NCBI RefSeq assembly: GCF_030272615.1
Contig: NC_081407.1
Location: forward strand, 142,232,897 to 142,296,896
Length of the DNA: 64,000 nt
Direction of reading: 5' to 3'
From: Cryptomeria japonica
Lineage: Eukaryota > Streptophyta > Pinopsida > Cupressales > Cupressaceae
Part shown: positions 44,740 to 56,144 of the stretch, piece after piece
How the letters are laid out: the number at the start of each line of letters is the position of its first letter
Numbering within the stretch: position 1 is the stretch's first letter
Notes under the pieces: model-generated
What the model was told of the DNA's origin: nothing
Databases searched by the model: none
The model's input: the letters and a program-made list of their open reading frames with translations, nothing else
Position numbers and translations under genes: made by a program

Positions 44740-46292
44740 CTCATGACTGAAATGGAACCTAAGACATTCAATGAGGCCAGCAAAAGTCAGAAATGGATGG
44801 ATGCAATGGAAGAAGAGTTGCAGCAAATTGAGAAGAACAAGACTTGGGAATTAGTCCCTAAACTGACAGACAAGAACATTATTGGCACCAAATGGGTCTA
44901 TCGGAATAAGATGAATGAATAAGGTAAAATTATTAGGCATAAAGCTAGACTTGTGTGCAAGGGTTACTCTCAAGTAGAAGGCATTGATTTTGAAGAAACA
45001 TTTGCACTGGTAGCTAGACTAGAAGCAATTAGGATGTTTCTAGCTTTGTCAGCCCACAAGGTTATAAGGTATATCAAATGGATGTAAAATATGCCTTCCT
45101 CAATGGAAATTTGGAAGAAGAAGTGTACATGGAGCAACCAGAAGGGTTTATGTTACATGATGATGAAACCTTTGTGTGTCGATTGAAGAAAGCTCTGTAT
45201 GGCTTAAAGCAGGCTCCTAGAGCATGGTATTCAAGGCTAGATAAGTACCTGAAGGAGCAAGGATTCAAAAAGGGGAGTGCTAACAACAATCTATACATCA
45301 AGGCACTTGGAAACCACATGATCATTGTGGTTGTGTATGTAGATGACATCATTTTTGGAGGTAAAAAGGACACTCTATGCAAGGACTTTGTTGATCAAAT
45401 GAAAACAGAATTTGAGATGTCCATGCTTGGAGAGCTGTCATTTTTTCTTGGTTTGCAGGTCTCACAACGAGAGAAGGGAATTTTTGTCTCTCAAACCAAG
45501 TATGTCTGGGACATGTTGAAGAAATTTCCAATGGAAGACAACAAACCGATAAGTACCCCCATGGTGATCGGATGCAAGTTGAGAAAGGATGATGAATCAC
45601 CGGTAGTGGATCAGACATTGTATAGATCTATGATTTGCAATTTGTTATATCTTACTGCTTCTAGACCGGATATAGTGCAGGCAATATGCATGGTGACTAG
45701 ATTTCAAGTTGCACCCAAAAAGTCATATGTAAATGCAGTCAGGAGGATATTTCGGTATATAAAAGGGACACTTGATTATGGACTATGGTATCCCAAGCAA
45801 CGGGATTTTATCTTGTTTGCCTACACTGATGTTGATTGGGCAGGCTGCATTGTTGACCGGAAGAGCACAAGTGGTGGTGTATTCTTCCTGAGTAAATAGT
45901 TGGTCTCATGGCACAACAAGAAGCAGGATTCAATTTCTCTATCTATTGTTGAGGCGGAATATATTGTTGCTGCCACATGTTGTTCTCAAGTGTTATGGAT
46001 GAAGCAGACCCTCAAGGATATTCAGGTAATGTTGTTTGACCCCATTTCCATCCAGTGTGACAATTCTACTGCAATTAACATATCACAAAATGTAGTTATG
46101 CAATCAAGGACAAAGCATATTGCCATCAAATATCATTTTCTCAGGGAGAAGGTGGTAGATCAGGAAGTCAAGGTAGAGTACGTCCCTACAGGCGAACAAG
46201 TGGATGATATCTTCACCAAGCCTCTATCGGTAAATACATTTAAGTATCTGAGACACACGTTAGGAGTGGTGTCACCTACTTCATGCACTTAA
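44740..46292 (+). pseudogene. Copia RT and RNase H, element C
   Basis: RT begins near KWMDAMEEELQQIEKN, with GTKWVYRNKMNE, a TAA at 44920 and a frame change near 45060. [36 protein letters not shown] and the active site VYVDDIIFGGKKD (about 45333-45370) follow. RNase H: FAYTDVDWAGCIVDRKSTSGG, a TAG at 45897, VEAEYIVAATCCS, QCDNSTAINISQN, ending near YLRHTLGVVSPT at 46292. Catalytic residues look intact. Confidence 0.94.
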
Positions 46293-46309
46293 ATGTGTAT
46301 GAAGATCTA

Positions 46310-46513
46310 TGATACAGGGGGAGTTCATTATAAAATCTCCTATCTCTTGGACCATATGTTGGACAAAGGGGGAGAATACACTGTATAACCAGTGGAAAAT
46401 GAATTAGATGGAGGGATGTCCCGACCCTTTATCATTGTTATCAAAGGGGGAGAATGGTCCAATAGACGGGTGAAGGAACAGAGTGTGTTGACATCAATGC
46501 CAAAGAGGGAGAT
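46310..46513 (+). promoter_or_regulatory. Multiplied polypurine tracts, element C
   Basis: There are four purine tracts: ACAGGGGGAG at 46314, CAAAGGGGGAGAA at 46374-46386 and 46442-46454, and CAAAGAGGGAGA at 46501-46512 directly before the LTR. They are about 60-70 bases apart and most follow a CATTGTTAT or CATCAATG stretch. Confidence 0.75.
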
Positions 46514-48193
46514 TGTTGGCATTATGTTGTCATTAATGTCAACCGACATGGAATGGTCACCGGTGAGTAAGTAGTGGTGACCGAGATGGGTGAACTAACT
46601 AATGATGTCAACCGGTATGAAGGATGGAGTGTGTAAGTAGACAGAAAAGGTATGTTACCAATACACACGAAGTGCAGCATCTACCGATAAAGCAAGACCA
46701 CCGGTGAGCAAGCAAAGAAGCAAAGAAGAATAGAGGGATGTGATCACCAGTATATAGAGAGAAGTATAAAGCAGTCGGTAAATAGACTTAGTGGATGAAC
46801 CAACACGTTTGATTGAAGGCCAAGTTGATCCACTGACAGAGGAAATTTTAGTAGGTATGAAGGTCCACCAGTGAAATTAGGTTATACTGGTAATGTGAGT
46901 CGAACCAATGGTGAGTCTTGGTTGGTGAAGGATGTCAAACCGACTTTGCAGTCTGAGCATAGGTGGATGTCGACAAGGATGTTAGGTGGACACCAAGTGG
47001 CGAGCACACAGAAGTCGGTGAAGTGTTCATTGACGTGATAGTTGACAAGTAGGTCGTCATTAATGAAATACCCGCAAATCATGGGATGATGGCGAGATGT
47101 TGTGGCTCGAGGGAGATAGAATGGCAAGGTGATTGAACTGATCTTGCAAGACGATCTGATCCTTGTACTCGTTGGCTGAAGGAAACAGTCGAGCCATTAA
47201 AGGTGATTGAAAGAGTAACGTCGAAAAGCATGTTGCGGACATCTAAAAATAGAAAACGTGCATTGAAAAGCAAGGATATGGCAGTCTTGTTTGATATGGT
47301 GTAGATCATCATTCCAGGAAAACATATCCAATCAAATTTGATACAGATTGAGTTGGTAGAGGAAAACCCTATCACGCCACCATTTGAATGTTGTCTTTGG
47401 CGGGAACCCTCAAATATAAATATGTGAGCTCGAGACTGAAGAGATTGCTAGTAAATGAGAGTTGCGAGAGAAAAGAGAGCTTGAGAAAGAAGAGAGACTA
47501 TCTATCTGAGAGTTCCTTTCACAAAAAGTTAGTGGAGTTAGCAGGCTAAACTGGTGAGAGGTTCTAACCAACAGAGACAGAGTAACCAGTGAACTATTAT
47601 AGTCTTAGTAGTCAAGTGTACTGGTAGAGATTGAATGATTAGGAAGGCATCCAAGTGTGGTACTGTGTAGGGTGAGGATCTGAGAAACAGAAGAAAGGAA
47701 GAAAGTAAATGAAAAGTAATCAAAGAGAGCAATCTGATAACCGGCAGTAGAAGGACCGGTGAAAGAGACGAAGGTGATAACCGGCAAACATCAGTTGATC
47801 AGGTGTTGGAGAACTCATTTGCAACTAGGTGTTGTGATTGCATTAAAATTGTGTTTCATTGTACACCGAGTTGGTGCTTGGTGCAGGGGTTGGTGCTCCT
47901 TGGGTTAGTGTCCTAAATCATTGCACCCTGTTGTTTCATTGTGAGGTTGGATTGGAGCAGTAGACTCCAGCAACGTTTCTCACAGAGGTTTTTCCCATCT
48001 AGGGTTTCCTCATACATCTGGTGTTGTGGGTTATGCATTTGTGTGTTTGCTTCTTTTGATATCCTCTCATATCTTACCGATTTGATTTCTTAGTGTTTAA
48101 GTTGTTAACCAGTACTCAAAGTTTGGTTTAAAAAGAAAAGGTTTTTAGGAACCACTGATTCACCCCCCTCTCAGAGGTACATTGTGTTCAACA
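46514..48193 (+). repeat. 3' LTR of element C (1680 bp)
   Basis: It starts TGTTGGCATTATGTTGTCAT and ends TTGTGTTCAACA, with TSD AACTA after it. The TATA box is at 47415-47422 and the conserved hairpin has GAGG near 47995 and CCTC near 48008. It preserves the uninterrupted site into which D inserted in the 5' LTR. Confidence 0.95.
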
Positions 48194-48198
48194 AACTA

Positions 48199-48483
48199 CG
48201 CAAAACCCTTGCTCTCCAAATCTTGAAATTTTGGTTTCAGTATTGAATTCTTATCTCCTAGCTGATTGTTGTACAAATTCAATAGTTGTGTGCTATCCAA
48301 TTCCTCAATAGGACAGTACGTATATACCCTAATATCCTCTATATACAGCAGTCCACATGGCACGGATGAAAATGCGCTCTCAGGATCATCTTCCATCAAA
48401 ATGAATGGATGATTCTTGAAGTTTGAACACGCACGCTCAGTGATTTCAACAACTAAAGGATTTCCAGTACCAGAAGTAGCCAT
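48199..48483 (-). pseudogene. Element J accessory ORF, N-terminal block
   Basis: The start ATG at 48483 (minus strand, context GAAAATGGCT) opens MATSGTGNPLVVEITERACS, followed by FILMEDDPESAFSSVPCGLL, YTYCPIEELDSTQLL and KFQDLESKGFA. It then reaches the TSD of element C at a TAG. It is open for 94 codons and continues at 33681. I recognise no domain. It lies about 500 bases downstream of the J gag end. Confidence 0.6.
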
Positions 48484-48991
48484 TTTCAAGATTCAATCAA
48501 AAAGAAGGGTTTCACATTTAAATACCTTTCAACCGACTCAAGATCGCACACCAAATCTGGATATCGCTTTGGAATCTCTACAAGTTCTCCTTCACTGCAT
48601 TTTTATGTTCTTCCGCTTCGGATGCAAGGTGAGAAATGAATTATTAACTCACCTTTTATCCTTAGCAAACCTAAAATTTGACTGCAGTAAATGCTCTTAA
48701 CCCTAATATTTCCGAATACCCTTGATTTCACAAGGATCTTTTGCAGACTTACAAATTCTTTTGGAAATTCATCATAGATACTTGCAATCATCATATATAC
48801 CTCTGTAACCTGTCGGAATCGGGCTCAGATCTTAGACAAGGGTTTCAAATATTTTCATAAAAACTTCCCCCAAGGCCAAATGCCTTAGCTTAGTTACTGG
48901 ATAAGGTTTCAGCACCAAAATCAAGTGCGGACCCATCTCCTGCCTCAGAAACACTCTTTTTGACCCATTTCTTCTTGTACTGCTCTTTGAT
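48484..48991 (-). other. Spacer between gag and accessory ORF of J
   Basis: About 500 bases without a sustained frame. On the minus strand a TATATA motif lies near 48793-48799 and an acceptor-like TTTACTGCAG near 48683, so the accessory ORF might have its own promoter or be reached by splicing. Neither is demonstrated. Confidence 0.35.
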
Positions 48992-50090
48992 TTCTTAAAC
49001 CTTCATTTTTCCCTTATCATCAGATTTTTTCTTGTCTATCGGAGCATTCTTGTTTACATTCTTGCTTCTACAGTATTTTGCAATGTGACTAGAATTGTTG
49101 CAAGCATAGCAAGTAATGTTGTTTCCTTGATAAGGCCTGAAATTACTTTGATTTCCCTTTGATCTGTATTGGTTAGCAATATGTCCAAATCTTCTACAAG
49201 CATAACATCTTACATTCCTCCTATTTACCATACTTCTGCATTCAACTGACTTGTGACCATATTTATTGCAATTGAAACATTGACCGGTGAATGATAAATT
49301 ATTCTGATTTGTTCTATTTCTGCATCGACTTGCCATATGACCAAATTTATTACAAACAACGCATTTACCATTGAATATATAAGCATCAGGTTGTTTTACC
49401 AGAGGTCTCTTGTTCTTCTGCTGATTGCTTTGACCAAATCTAGAGCTTTCTCCCTTCTCAAATCCAAGTCCTCCCATATCATCTTTATTCTTCTAACTTT
49501 GTAGTATTTCATTCATCTTGGCCGAGCTAGCATTGAATTTTTCTTTGTACTCATTAGCAGTGGTAAGTTCATCTCTCAGAATTATGATTTGTATGTCAAG
49601 CTCTTGTTCATTATTTTTGGATTGCATCAATTCAAGCTTCAGCATGTCATTTTCATGATTTAGTCTGCAACACTCATCAGATCTATCGTTTATTGACTGA
49701 GTCAAGCTTTCCTTATTCTTCTTTCGATTTTCAATCTCCTTTGTCAGTTTCATCATAATGGCTTCCATCTCATTTTTCCGAAGTGCATTAACTTTTGCAA
49801 GTCTGTCACATTTTTTTGTCTTCTCTTTTAGGGCTTCTTCATCAATGCTTTGACTTTCTTTCTCCTGAAGCTTATCAACAAGCTATTTTCTCTTTTCCTT
49901 GGAATTATTCAATTGCTCCTTCAATGTCTGAATGAAATCTTCAGCATCCTTTAGATTTGTCTTCAATTCCTGGACTTTAGCTTTGGACTGATCAATGTCA
50001 TCAAATGCAACAAGTAGTTGTTACTTAGACCACTTGAATCCATTAAGACACCTTCACAGATGTCCCTCAAGTTGTTAGTCTCCTTCAGAG
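48992..50090 (-). pseudogene. Gag remnant of non-autonomous copia element J
   Basis: The capsid N-terminus is missing; the frame begins soon after the primer site with coiled-coil sequence (KEKTKKCDRLAKVNALRKNE, KLTKEIENRKKNKESLTQSI). Then GLGFEKGESS is followed by four knuckles: CVVCNKFGHMASRC, CFNCNKYGHKSVEC, a damaged CYACRRFGHIANQY and CYACNNSSHIAKYC. It ends DDKGKMKV at 48992. Several frame changes lie in 49770-50060. Layout and wording resemble the C-half of gag in element C, so the two are probably related. Confidence 0.85.
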
Positions 50091-50097
50091 AAACTAG

Positions 50098-50111
50098 GCT
50101 CTAATACCCAT
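50098..50111 (-). promoter_or_regulatory. Primer-binding site of element J
   Basis: The minus strand reads ATGGGTATTAGAGC, a decayed form of ATTGGTATCAGAGC, directly after the LTR end. Confidence 0.75.
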
Positions 50112-50966
50112 TATTGGAATTAAAAGGGAACACTGAGAGGGGGGGAATCATTGTTTAGAAAATTCAATCTTTAATAATTTGATAATGCAACCGCTTATGC
50201 AAATGAAATAAAGTAAATGCAGAAAATCCAAGCCAAGATCATCAACACCATAACACCAAGATTTTTACATGGAAACCCGATTAAGAGAAAAACCATGGTG
50301 GGATTGAGACCCACAATATTATAATACTATGATCAGGAGTATAATAATATTACAAGGGGAATGAACATGCATTCAGGCACATTTCCTAAAGCTCACTGCT
50401 CAATAACAAAAGGCTACAACCCGGAGGAAGGCTCACTATCTTACAAGAGATTACAAAAGATAACTGATTGAGTGAACTGATGAATAGCATCTACAAATGC
50501 CAAAATGAGGTTCTGGTTAAGCACAAATAGTCTTATGCCACTTATCTGTCTCTTTGCTCTGTTCTGCTCTGCTCTGTCACTTACCAAAGCACAAATCTCT
50601 CAATCATGCATGTGAAACTACGCACAATCGCTCATACCTACTTTCTACAACACCAACCACTCACCAAATGATCATATAAATCAAATTAATATATTTGCAC
50701 CATCAAATTAGATCAATTCCATGTCAGCCTAAAAACCGCATAACATGCAACATGAAATGTGTAACCCAAGTCAGCTTAAACTGATCCAAAAGTAGCTAAG
50801 CTGACCAAAATAAGATGTCCACATGCTTCCCATATCGACTCTCCAACCTCGAACACACAAAATCATCAAAATTACTCTTTACGATCCGCACAACAAATCT
50901 TCACACGCTACTACAACAAAACACTGTTATACAAGAAAAACGGTCTACGAGATCTTCTAACCAACA
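50112..50966 (-). repeat. 5' LTR of element J (855 bp)
   Basis: On the minus strand it starts TGTTGGTTAGAAGATC (at 50966) and ends CCAATA (at 50112; CA decayed to TA). It has the CCCCCCCTCTCAGTG tail and the GGTTTTTCTC...GGGTTTCC hairpin region near 50270-50302. The pentamer outside the LTR is CCAAA on the + strand. The matching 3' LTR was not found near 24650, so its TSD cannot be checked. Confidence 0.82.
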
Positions 50967-52558
50967 CCAAAATTAACACTGGAGGCCACAAACCAAGAAT
51001 AAGGTGAATTTCATATCCACAACACATCTCCTAGTTCTGCAAAGAAAAATACGCAACCAAAATAATTTGCTGACCACCAAACTACTCAAAAAAAAAGAGG
51101 ATGAATTTTTAGTAAAGGCCTACTAATAACCACTTGTTTCCCTTTGATTATAATATGGCTTAAGAAATGAGAGAATAGCCAAGAAGAAATTTTGAATTAT
51201 TGAGTTGATGAACACCTCTAATTTAGGGTCCAAAGCTCCCTTATACACTTTGGCTTAAAGTTGCCTTGAGCTAGTTGATCTTAGTCTCTTCCTAAAATTT
51301 AGTCCATATTTATTTTTGCTGGTCCCTGTTTTGAGTTGTTGCATGTTTGTCGTTGGATTACAAATCCAAGTGTTGCTTGTGCCTTATTGTGGTGTGGCTG
51401 ATGTCAATTTGACTTCTCTATTATTCTAGTCATAAAACGTTTTGGGCCCTTCAAAACCCCACTTTTACTCTTTATCAAAGAAAAAGTAATATCATGCATC
51501 TTAAATGGCACTTACAACCATATTCTATTTTCCCTGTTTGGAATGCCTAATAACTACAATCTATTTAAATAAGCCAACTATTTAAGAATTGAAACAAGAA
51601 AAGGAATAAAACATGATAAGCCAAATTTATTCAATGCCTCACAAAGTCAAATTAGCACGGCTCTAACCCAATCAAATATGTTTTTTTAATTATTCTCAAG
51701 AAAAAACATTTTTTAGGGCTTAGGGTTTGAATTCAAATGTGTTATTCTTTCCCCTCTTTGTTCTCATTTTAAACCCATCTAATTAAATTACATTACACTT
51801 ATGTCAATGTCATGTTAATGTAACACTACTATGATTTTAAGACCAATTTTTTATGCTAACCGTCTACAGATGCTTACCAAGAGGTCAACTTCTATTGATT
51901 TGCTTATTCATTCTTATTATCATTGACAACAATTTGAAGGTGCATAAGTAATAAACGAAATAAATATTATACCAAAGAGATTAGAGGTTCAGACTTCCAC
52001 TATAGCTCTATGTTTCGTAAAAATGTGTTGCTTATGCTCTACATCTTAAGCATAAAGCTTATGTAGAGAATAGAGAAGGTTTATAAATATAGAATAACTA
52101 TTTTGGATGGTTCTGCAATAAAACCATGTCACTTGCATCTGAACCAAAGATCTACACTCAAACACAACAACTATATTTGGATCATAAAAGAATATATTAA
52201 TAAATGAGGGCAGCAAATAGCAATGGTGATGGGCATTTAGAATTGTTATCAAGTTTGGCCAATCTTGCAGCAGATCAATTGAGCAAGTCAAAAAATCTTG
52301 TTCATCTATTCCCTGAGGTGTTTAACACAATACTGCGTAATAAATTCCGGTGAGAAAAAGTGATTTAATAATTCCAAAGCTGATCAAATAGTAAGCAAAT
52401 CCATGACATGGTACACCTCATCTATATTATTTTGATTAGAAAATAAGCTTGAATGTCCTACGATGTGACTCAACTGGATTGTGATTTAACGGTATGGAAT
52501 AGGGATAGTATTGATTTTCCAGAGTCCAAAGTATTCAACTCCATCTTGAATAATTTAT
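50967..52558. other. Unassigned AT-rich sequence
   Basis: I see no sustained coding frame, LTR ends or RNA gene here. It may be old, unrecognisable repeat or genuine intergenic DNA, outside element J. Confidence 0.4.
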
Positions 52559-52635
52559 TCAAGTAGCCTTCGAGAGTTTTTCTTCAGATGGAAGCTCTAA
52601 TGTGGCTCCCTCGTGTGCTTTATCAAGCTTCAATT
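52559..52635 (-). CDS. Possible terminal exon of a host gene (weak)
   Basis: On the minus strand a good 3' splice site (TTTTTTTGTATGCAG) is followed by 25 codons, LKLDKAHEGATLELPSEEKL then SKAT, and TGA (52559-52561). The peptide is charged and has no retroelement resemblance. I found no convincing upstream exon on the minus strand up to about 54000 and no family match. It could be chance, or a remnant of a gene. Confidence 0.22.
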
Positions 52636-53960
52636 CTGCATACAAAAAAATAACTTAAGCAACTAGAGCAAAGCATTTATAAGATACATTGTATAGAAGC
52701 ACAGACACAAATCTACCATTTCAAGCATGCCGTTTTGGGGAATTGGCAACTGGGGAACATTTCTAGATGTTTGCAAAAGCTGTGATATCAACTAAGGATG
52801 AGGGACAAGGCAATATTTAAGCAAAGTCTTGAGAGATGTCGGAACATTTTCAGGATGGTAGCATAGCGTCAAATCACAAGTTGTGCTGCAAGCAAATATA
52901 TAGGATTGTGGTGCCTATTGACAGGATTGATACTGTTATAGGATGCGAAGTACATCGTAAATCCAAGTTATCGACATTTTCCATTCAATCTTGATGGAGA
53001 TTTTGTAAGTTGACATCATTTTTGTGGACATGAACATAAAACCATAAAATGTTAACAGTCAGCAGGAAAGAGAGATATTTTAAAAAACTTAATTAAATTT
53101 AAGGGTACAAAAAAACTCTTCACCAGATGCAAAAAACTCATACAAAAGTTAAAAGGACGTGGGAAAGGTCAAAAATAACTACTACAGCATTTGGTTAGCC
53201 AACCCCACAAAGCTGCTAACAATCCTCCAAGCAGTGAGACCACCTCTATATCCAACATCTGCATTTTTATCCTAAATAATGCATATGACCTATTATAGTA
53301 GTTCAACTCCTACCAATCAGCTTCGCAAAAGAAGTTACAGATTAGAAATATAATATTAGAAATAGCCTCCGTCCTCCTAAAAACAATACGCAGGCACCCA
53401 ATTACAAGTTGAAGTCCCCATTGAATTGTGTTAGTGTTACAGACTGAAGTACCCATTAAATCGTTCTCATGATTTTAACTCTTCAATGATTAAAACCAAT
53501 AGTTTATTACCAGACTTCAATCTTGAAGTGGATGTATCTTCACACAACTTTAACACCTGAGCCATACTCCTCCACCAATAAGAATAGCCGTAGATAAATG
53601 TTGGCATCAGGTGTCGGAACTACTAATGGAGATTGAGAGAGTTACAAATGGGAGCCTTGATTTGTTCAGGGAGTATTTAAGGAAGAAGCCAATCAATTCA
53701 AAAATGCAATTGACTCCAGAAACCTCAAACAATGTTGAATGCTGCAGGAAAAAAAATTGCAAAGTGAGAACAGTGCTGCCAGATTTCAACCAAAAAAGGT
53801 GAAATACGGACTTAAAGCAGTGTGCTTGAAATCTGACAAAGCTACAAACTTTAAACTTTCCAATTTTTCTGGAGTGTGAAGTTTAAAAATAGGTCGACAT
53901 TTTATAATATTGATGTTTGCAACTTTATGACCTGAAGGTTAACACCATGCTACATGCCCA
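52636..53960. other. Unassigned sequence left of solo LTR N
   Basis: Short frames only, including 63 codons at 53611 without recognisable content. No repeat ends were found. Confidence 0.4.
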
Positions 53961-54436
53961 TGTTAGTGTTGTTGAGTAGCTGCGGGAGGTATTTCCCAAA
54001 ATAATCAATTCATAAGGCTAGTCGGCCTAATTATTATTAACAAAATATTAAATTTTTAGGTCGGCTCAAGAGGAGAGCAACGCCTAGGCATGTATATATT
54101 GGAAAAAGAGTTTCCTCATTCATTAATTTTCAATTGAAGACTGTTCGATTTCCTGATCTGCAGTAGGAAGTTCGCATTCAAGAAGGAGATTCGATTATTC
54201 TTTGTTACTAAGAATTTCACACTATGTACAGTGCTGGACAATTTTGTTATATTCTGCCTTTCTAGACCTGATTCTGGAGTGCTTCTTCTGCACTACTGTA
54301 TCTGATCTATAAGTGATTGATTTGATGCTGGGTTTTTCCCTTGAGTAGAAGGGTTTTTCCCAGGATAAATTGATGTGTCTTCTGTTCTGTGTTTTGATTT
54401 TCTGCTTATTATGCATATCTGATCTGGAAAATAACA
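53961..54436 (+). repeat. Solo LTR N, short copia-like (476 bp)
   Basis: It runs from TGTTAGTGTTGTTGAG to GGAAAATAACA. Flanks are GCCCA (53956-53960) and CCCCA (54437-54441), a TSD with one mismatch. A TATA-like GTATATATTGG lies near 54091. The conserved hairpin shows CTGGG (54328-54332), TTTTTCCC, GGGTTTTT and CCCAG (54359-54363). No internal region is present. Confidence 0.72.
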
Positions 54437-56144
54437 CCCCACAATGTGACTTGCAAATAGAGTGTGAGAAGTCTCAAATGGGTGGTTGGTGGTGACAAAC
54501 GCTCTTCAACATTCTAGGTGAATAAATAACTTTTTGCAGACAGTCAACATTATAGAGGATATATTGTCTTCAGCTAATCAAACCACACAATTATGTGTTC
54601 TTGTTGATGGTAAATGAATCTTGATCATAAAGCTGCCAATGGCTAGCTTACCAAGGATTCCCTACTATCTTGAGACTGAAAGAAACAAGGAATTTGACTC
54701 CAATGAAATTTCTTACAAAGTGACTAAACACCTTGATAAAACGTAACTAGCAAAGCTCACCATACCATCTAATCTAACCTACTTCATTCTTGCCAACAAC
54801 CACAAGAATAAGAAATACAAAACTAAACAATCACAAAAGAATAACTTGGCTTTCTTTACAGTATTCCCTTTTTAAATTCATGTGCAGATTTAAGAATCCT
54901 GCAAATCTGAATTCTCTGATAAGAACCCGTAGTGTCCAGAATTGCATAACTGAGAGATTCTGCTTTGTCACCTTCCAAGAGACCTGTGAATCATTTCACT
55001 CACCCTGTACAAGAGATAGCAGAGGGGTTCAAGATAACAGAAACTCTTTTGGTTTCAAATAAATCTTATTCTATGAATATTAAGACACATGTTCTCCAAT
55101 GCAGGAGACTCTACAGATGGACATTCAAGTTTCAGTATTGTTGATGTGGGTTTTATGCACATTCGCACACAAAATAAAATACCAAGGTATCTTATCCTCT
55201 CTTGAACAAAGTCTCTCAAATGCTATGCTTTGCGATCAAATGAGGCAACTCCAAGGTTATGAAATGTCAGGTCTTGACTCGTGGATAAGCTCAATGGTTT
55301 GATGTGATAATGCTGGAATCACAAGAAGACTTACGTAGTTGCTCAATTGGGAAATCTTTCATGGATTTGGATTTGGAATAGGTATGCCGATGGCTTAAGA
55401 TTTTGCAATGAAGTTCTTGGTTCTATTCTAACAAAGATTTCTTAAAAAGGCAAAAGGGAATAGGGTTTACGAATTCTATTCCAAAGCCTAGAATGCAAGA
55501 AAAGGGTGAACGATTCATTGGAATCCTACTAGGCAAGGTCTCACCATCAATTCGAACAATTTGACACAAGCTTAGTGCAATCATCTAAGGTGTATGTCAA
55601 AGATTTTCAAATCATTACCATCAAACATTGATATCATTCAAGTTAATGCATAACAGTGGACGTATAACAATTGAAGTTAAGTTCATATAAAATTCCAATT
55701 GACCACGCAAGGCACACTTACAATCAACAAGAGGCTAGTGGTGTGGACTAAATGGATTCCACACAAATGCATTCAACAAATTCTCTCATTCAATCTAACA
55801 ATAATTGAAAGAAAATTCTAATCTAATTTGGAGGCAATGAGAACCACAAATGCATGCAACACTTAAACAAAATCACCATCAATTCGAACAATGACTTGTA
55901 TTCAAATCTGTAGCATATAACCGACAATTCTCAAAAATCTCTCCCTAACAAATGAGAGGCACTGGGGTTTATATAGAACCTCAAAAGAAATGAATGGCTC
56001 AAATCAATTCAAGAACAATGGCCAAGATTAAAAGATAAAACCCTAATTAGGGTTTGTTACAACCATTATTGCATTGACCAATGAGAGATGAGGGTAGGTA
56101 AGACAAATGATATTTGATGTAGCGCCATGTGTCACTTATTCCCT
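54437..56144. other. Unassigned sequence right of solo LTR N
   Basis: No convincing gene. Short frames at 54790-55062 and 55099-55302 have splice-like CAG before them but no recognisable protein. The stretch from about 55300 is AT-rich with many CAA and ATT words and may be part of an old repeat that resumes after the hAT insertion at 57587. Confidence 0.4.

Larger units (their letters stand above)
33682..48198 (+). mobile_element. Copia element C, full length with TSD AACTA, containing D
   Basis: TSD AACTA lies at 33682-33686 and 48194-48198. The 5' LTR is split (33687-34484 and about 40137-41024) by insertion D, and the 3' LTR is 46514-48193. Without D the element is about 8.8 kb. Gag is long, with coiled coil and several zinc knuckles, which together with multiplied polypurine tracts suggests a Sirevirus-like (SIRE/Maximus) copia. 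It interrupts the accessory ORF of J. Confidence 0.95.

Noticed and set aside
54790-55062. Open stretch of 90 codons
   Set aside because: Composition and lack of any motif suggest a chance frame.
55099-55302. Open stretch of 67 codons after a CAG
   Set aside because: No recognisable protein, no clear donor or neighbouring exon; length is within chance.
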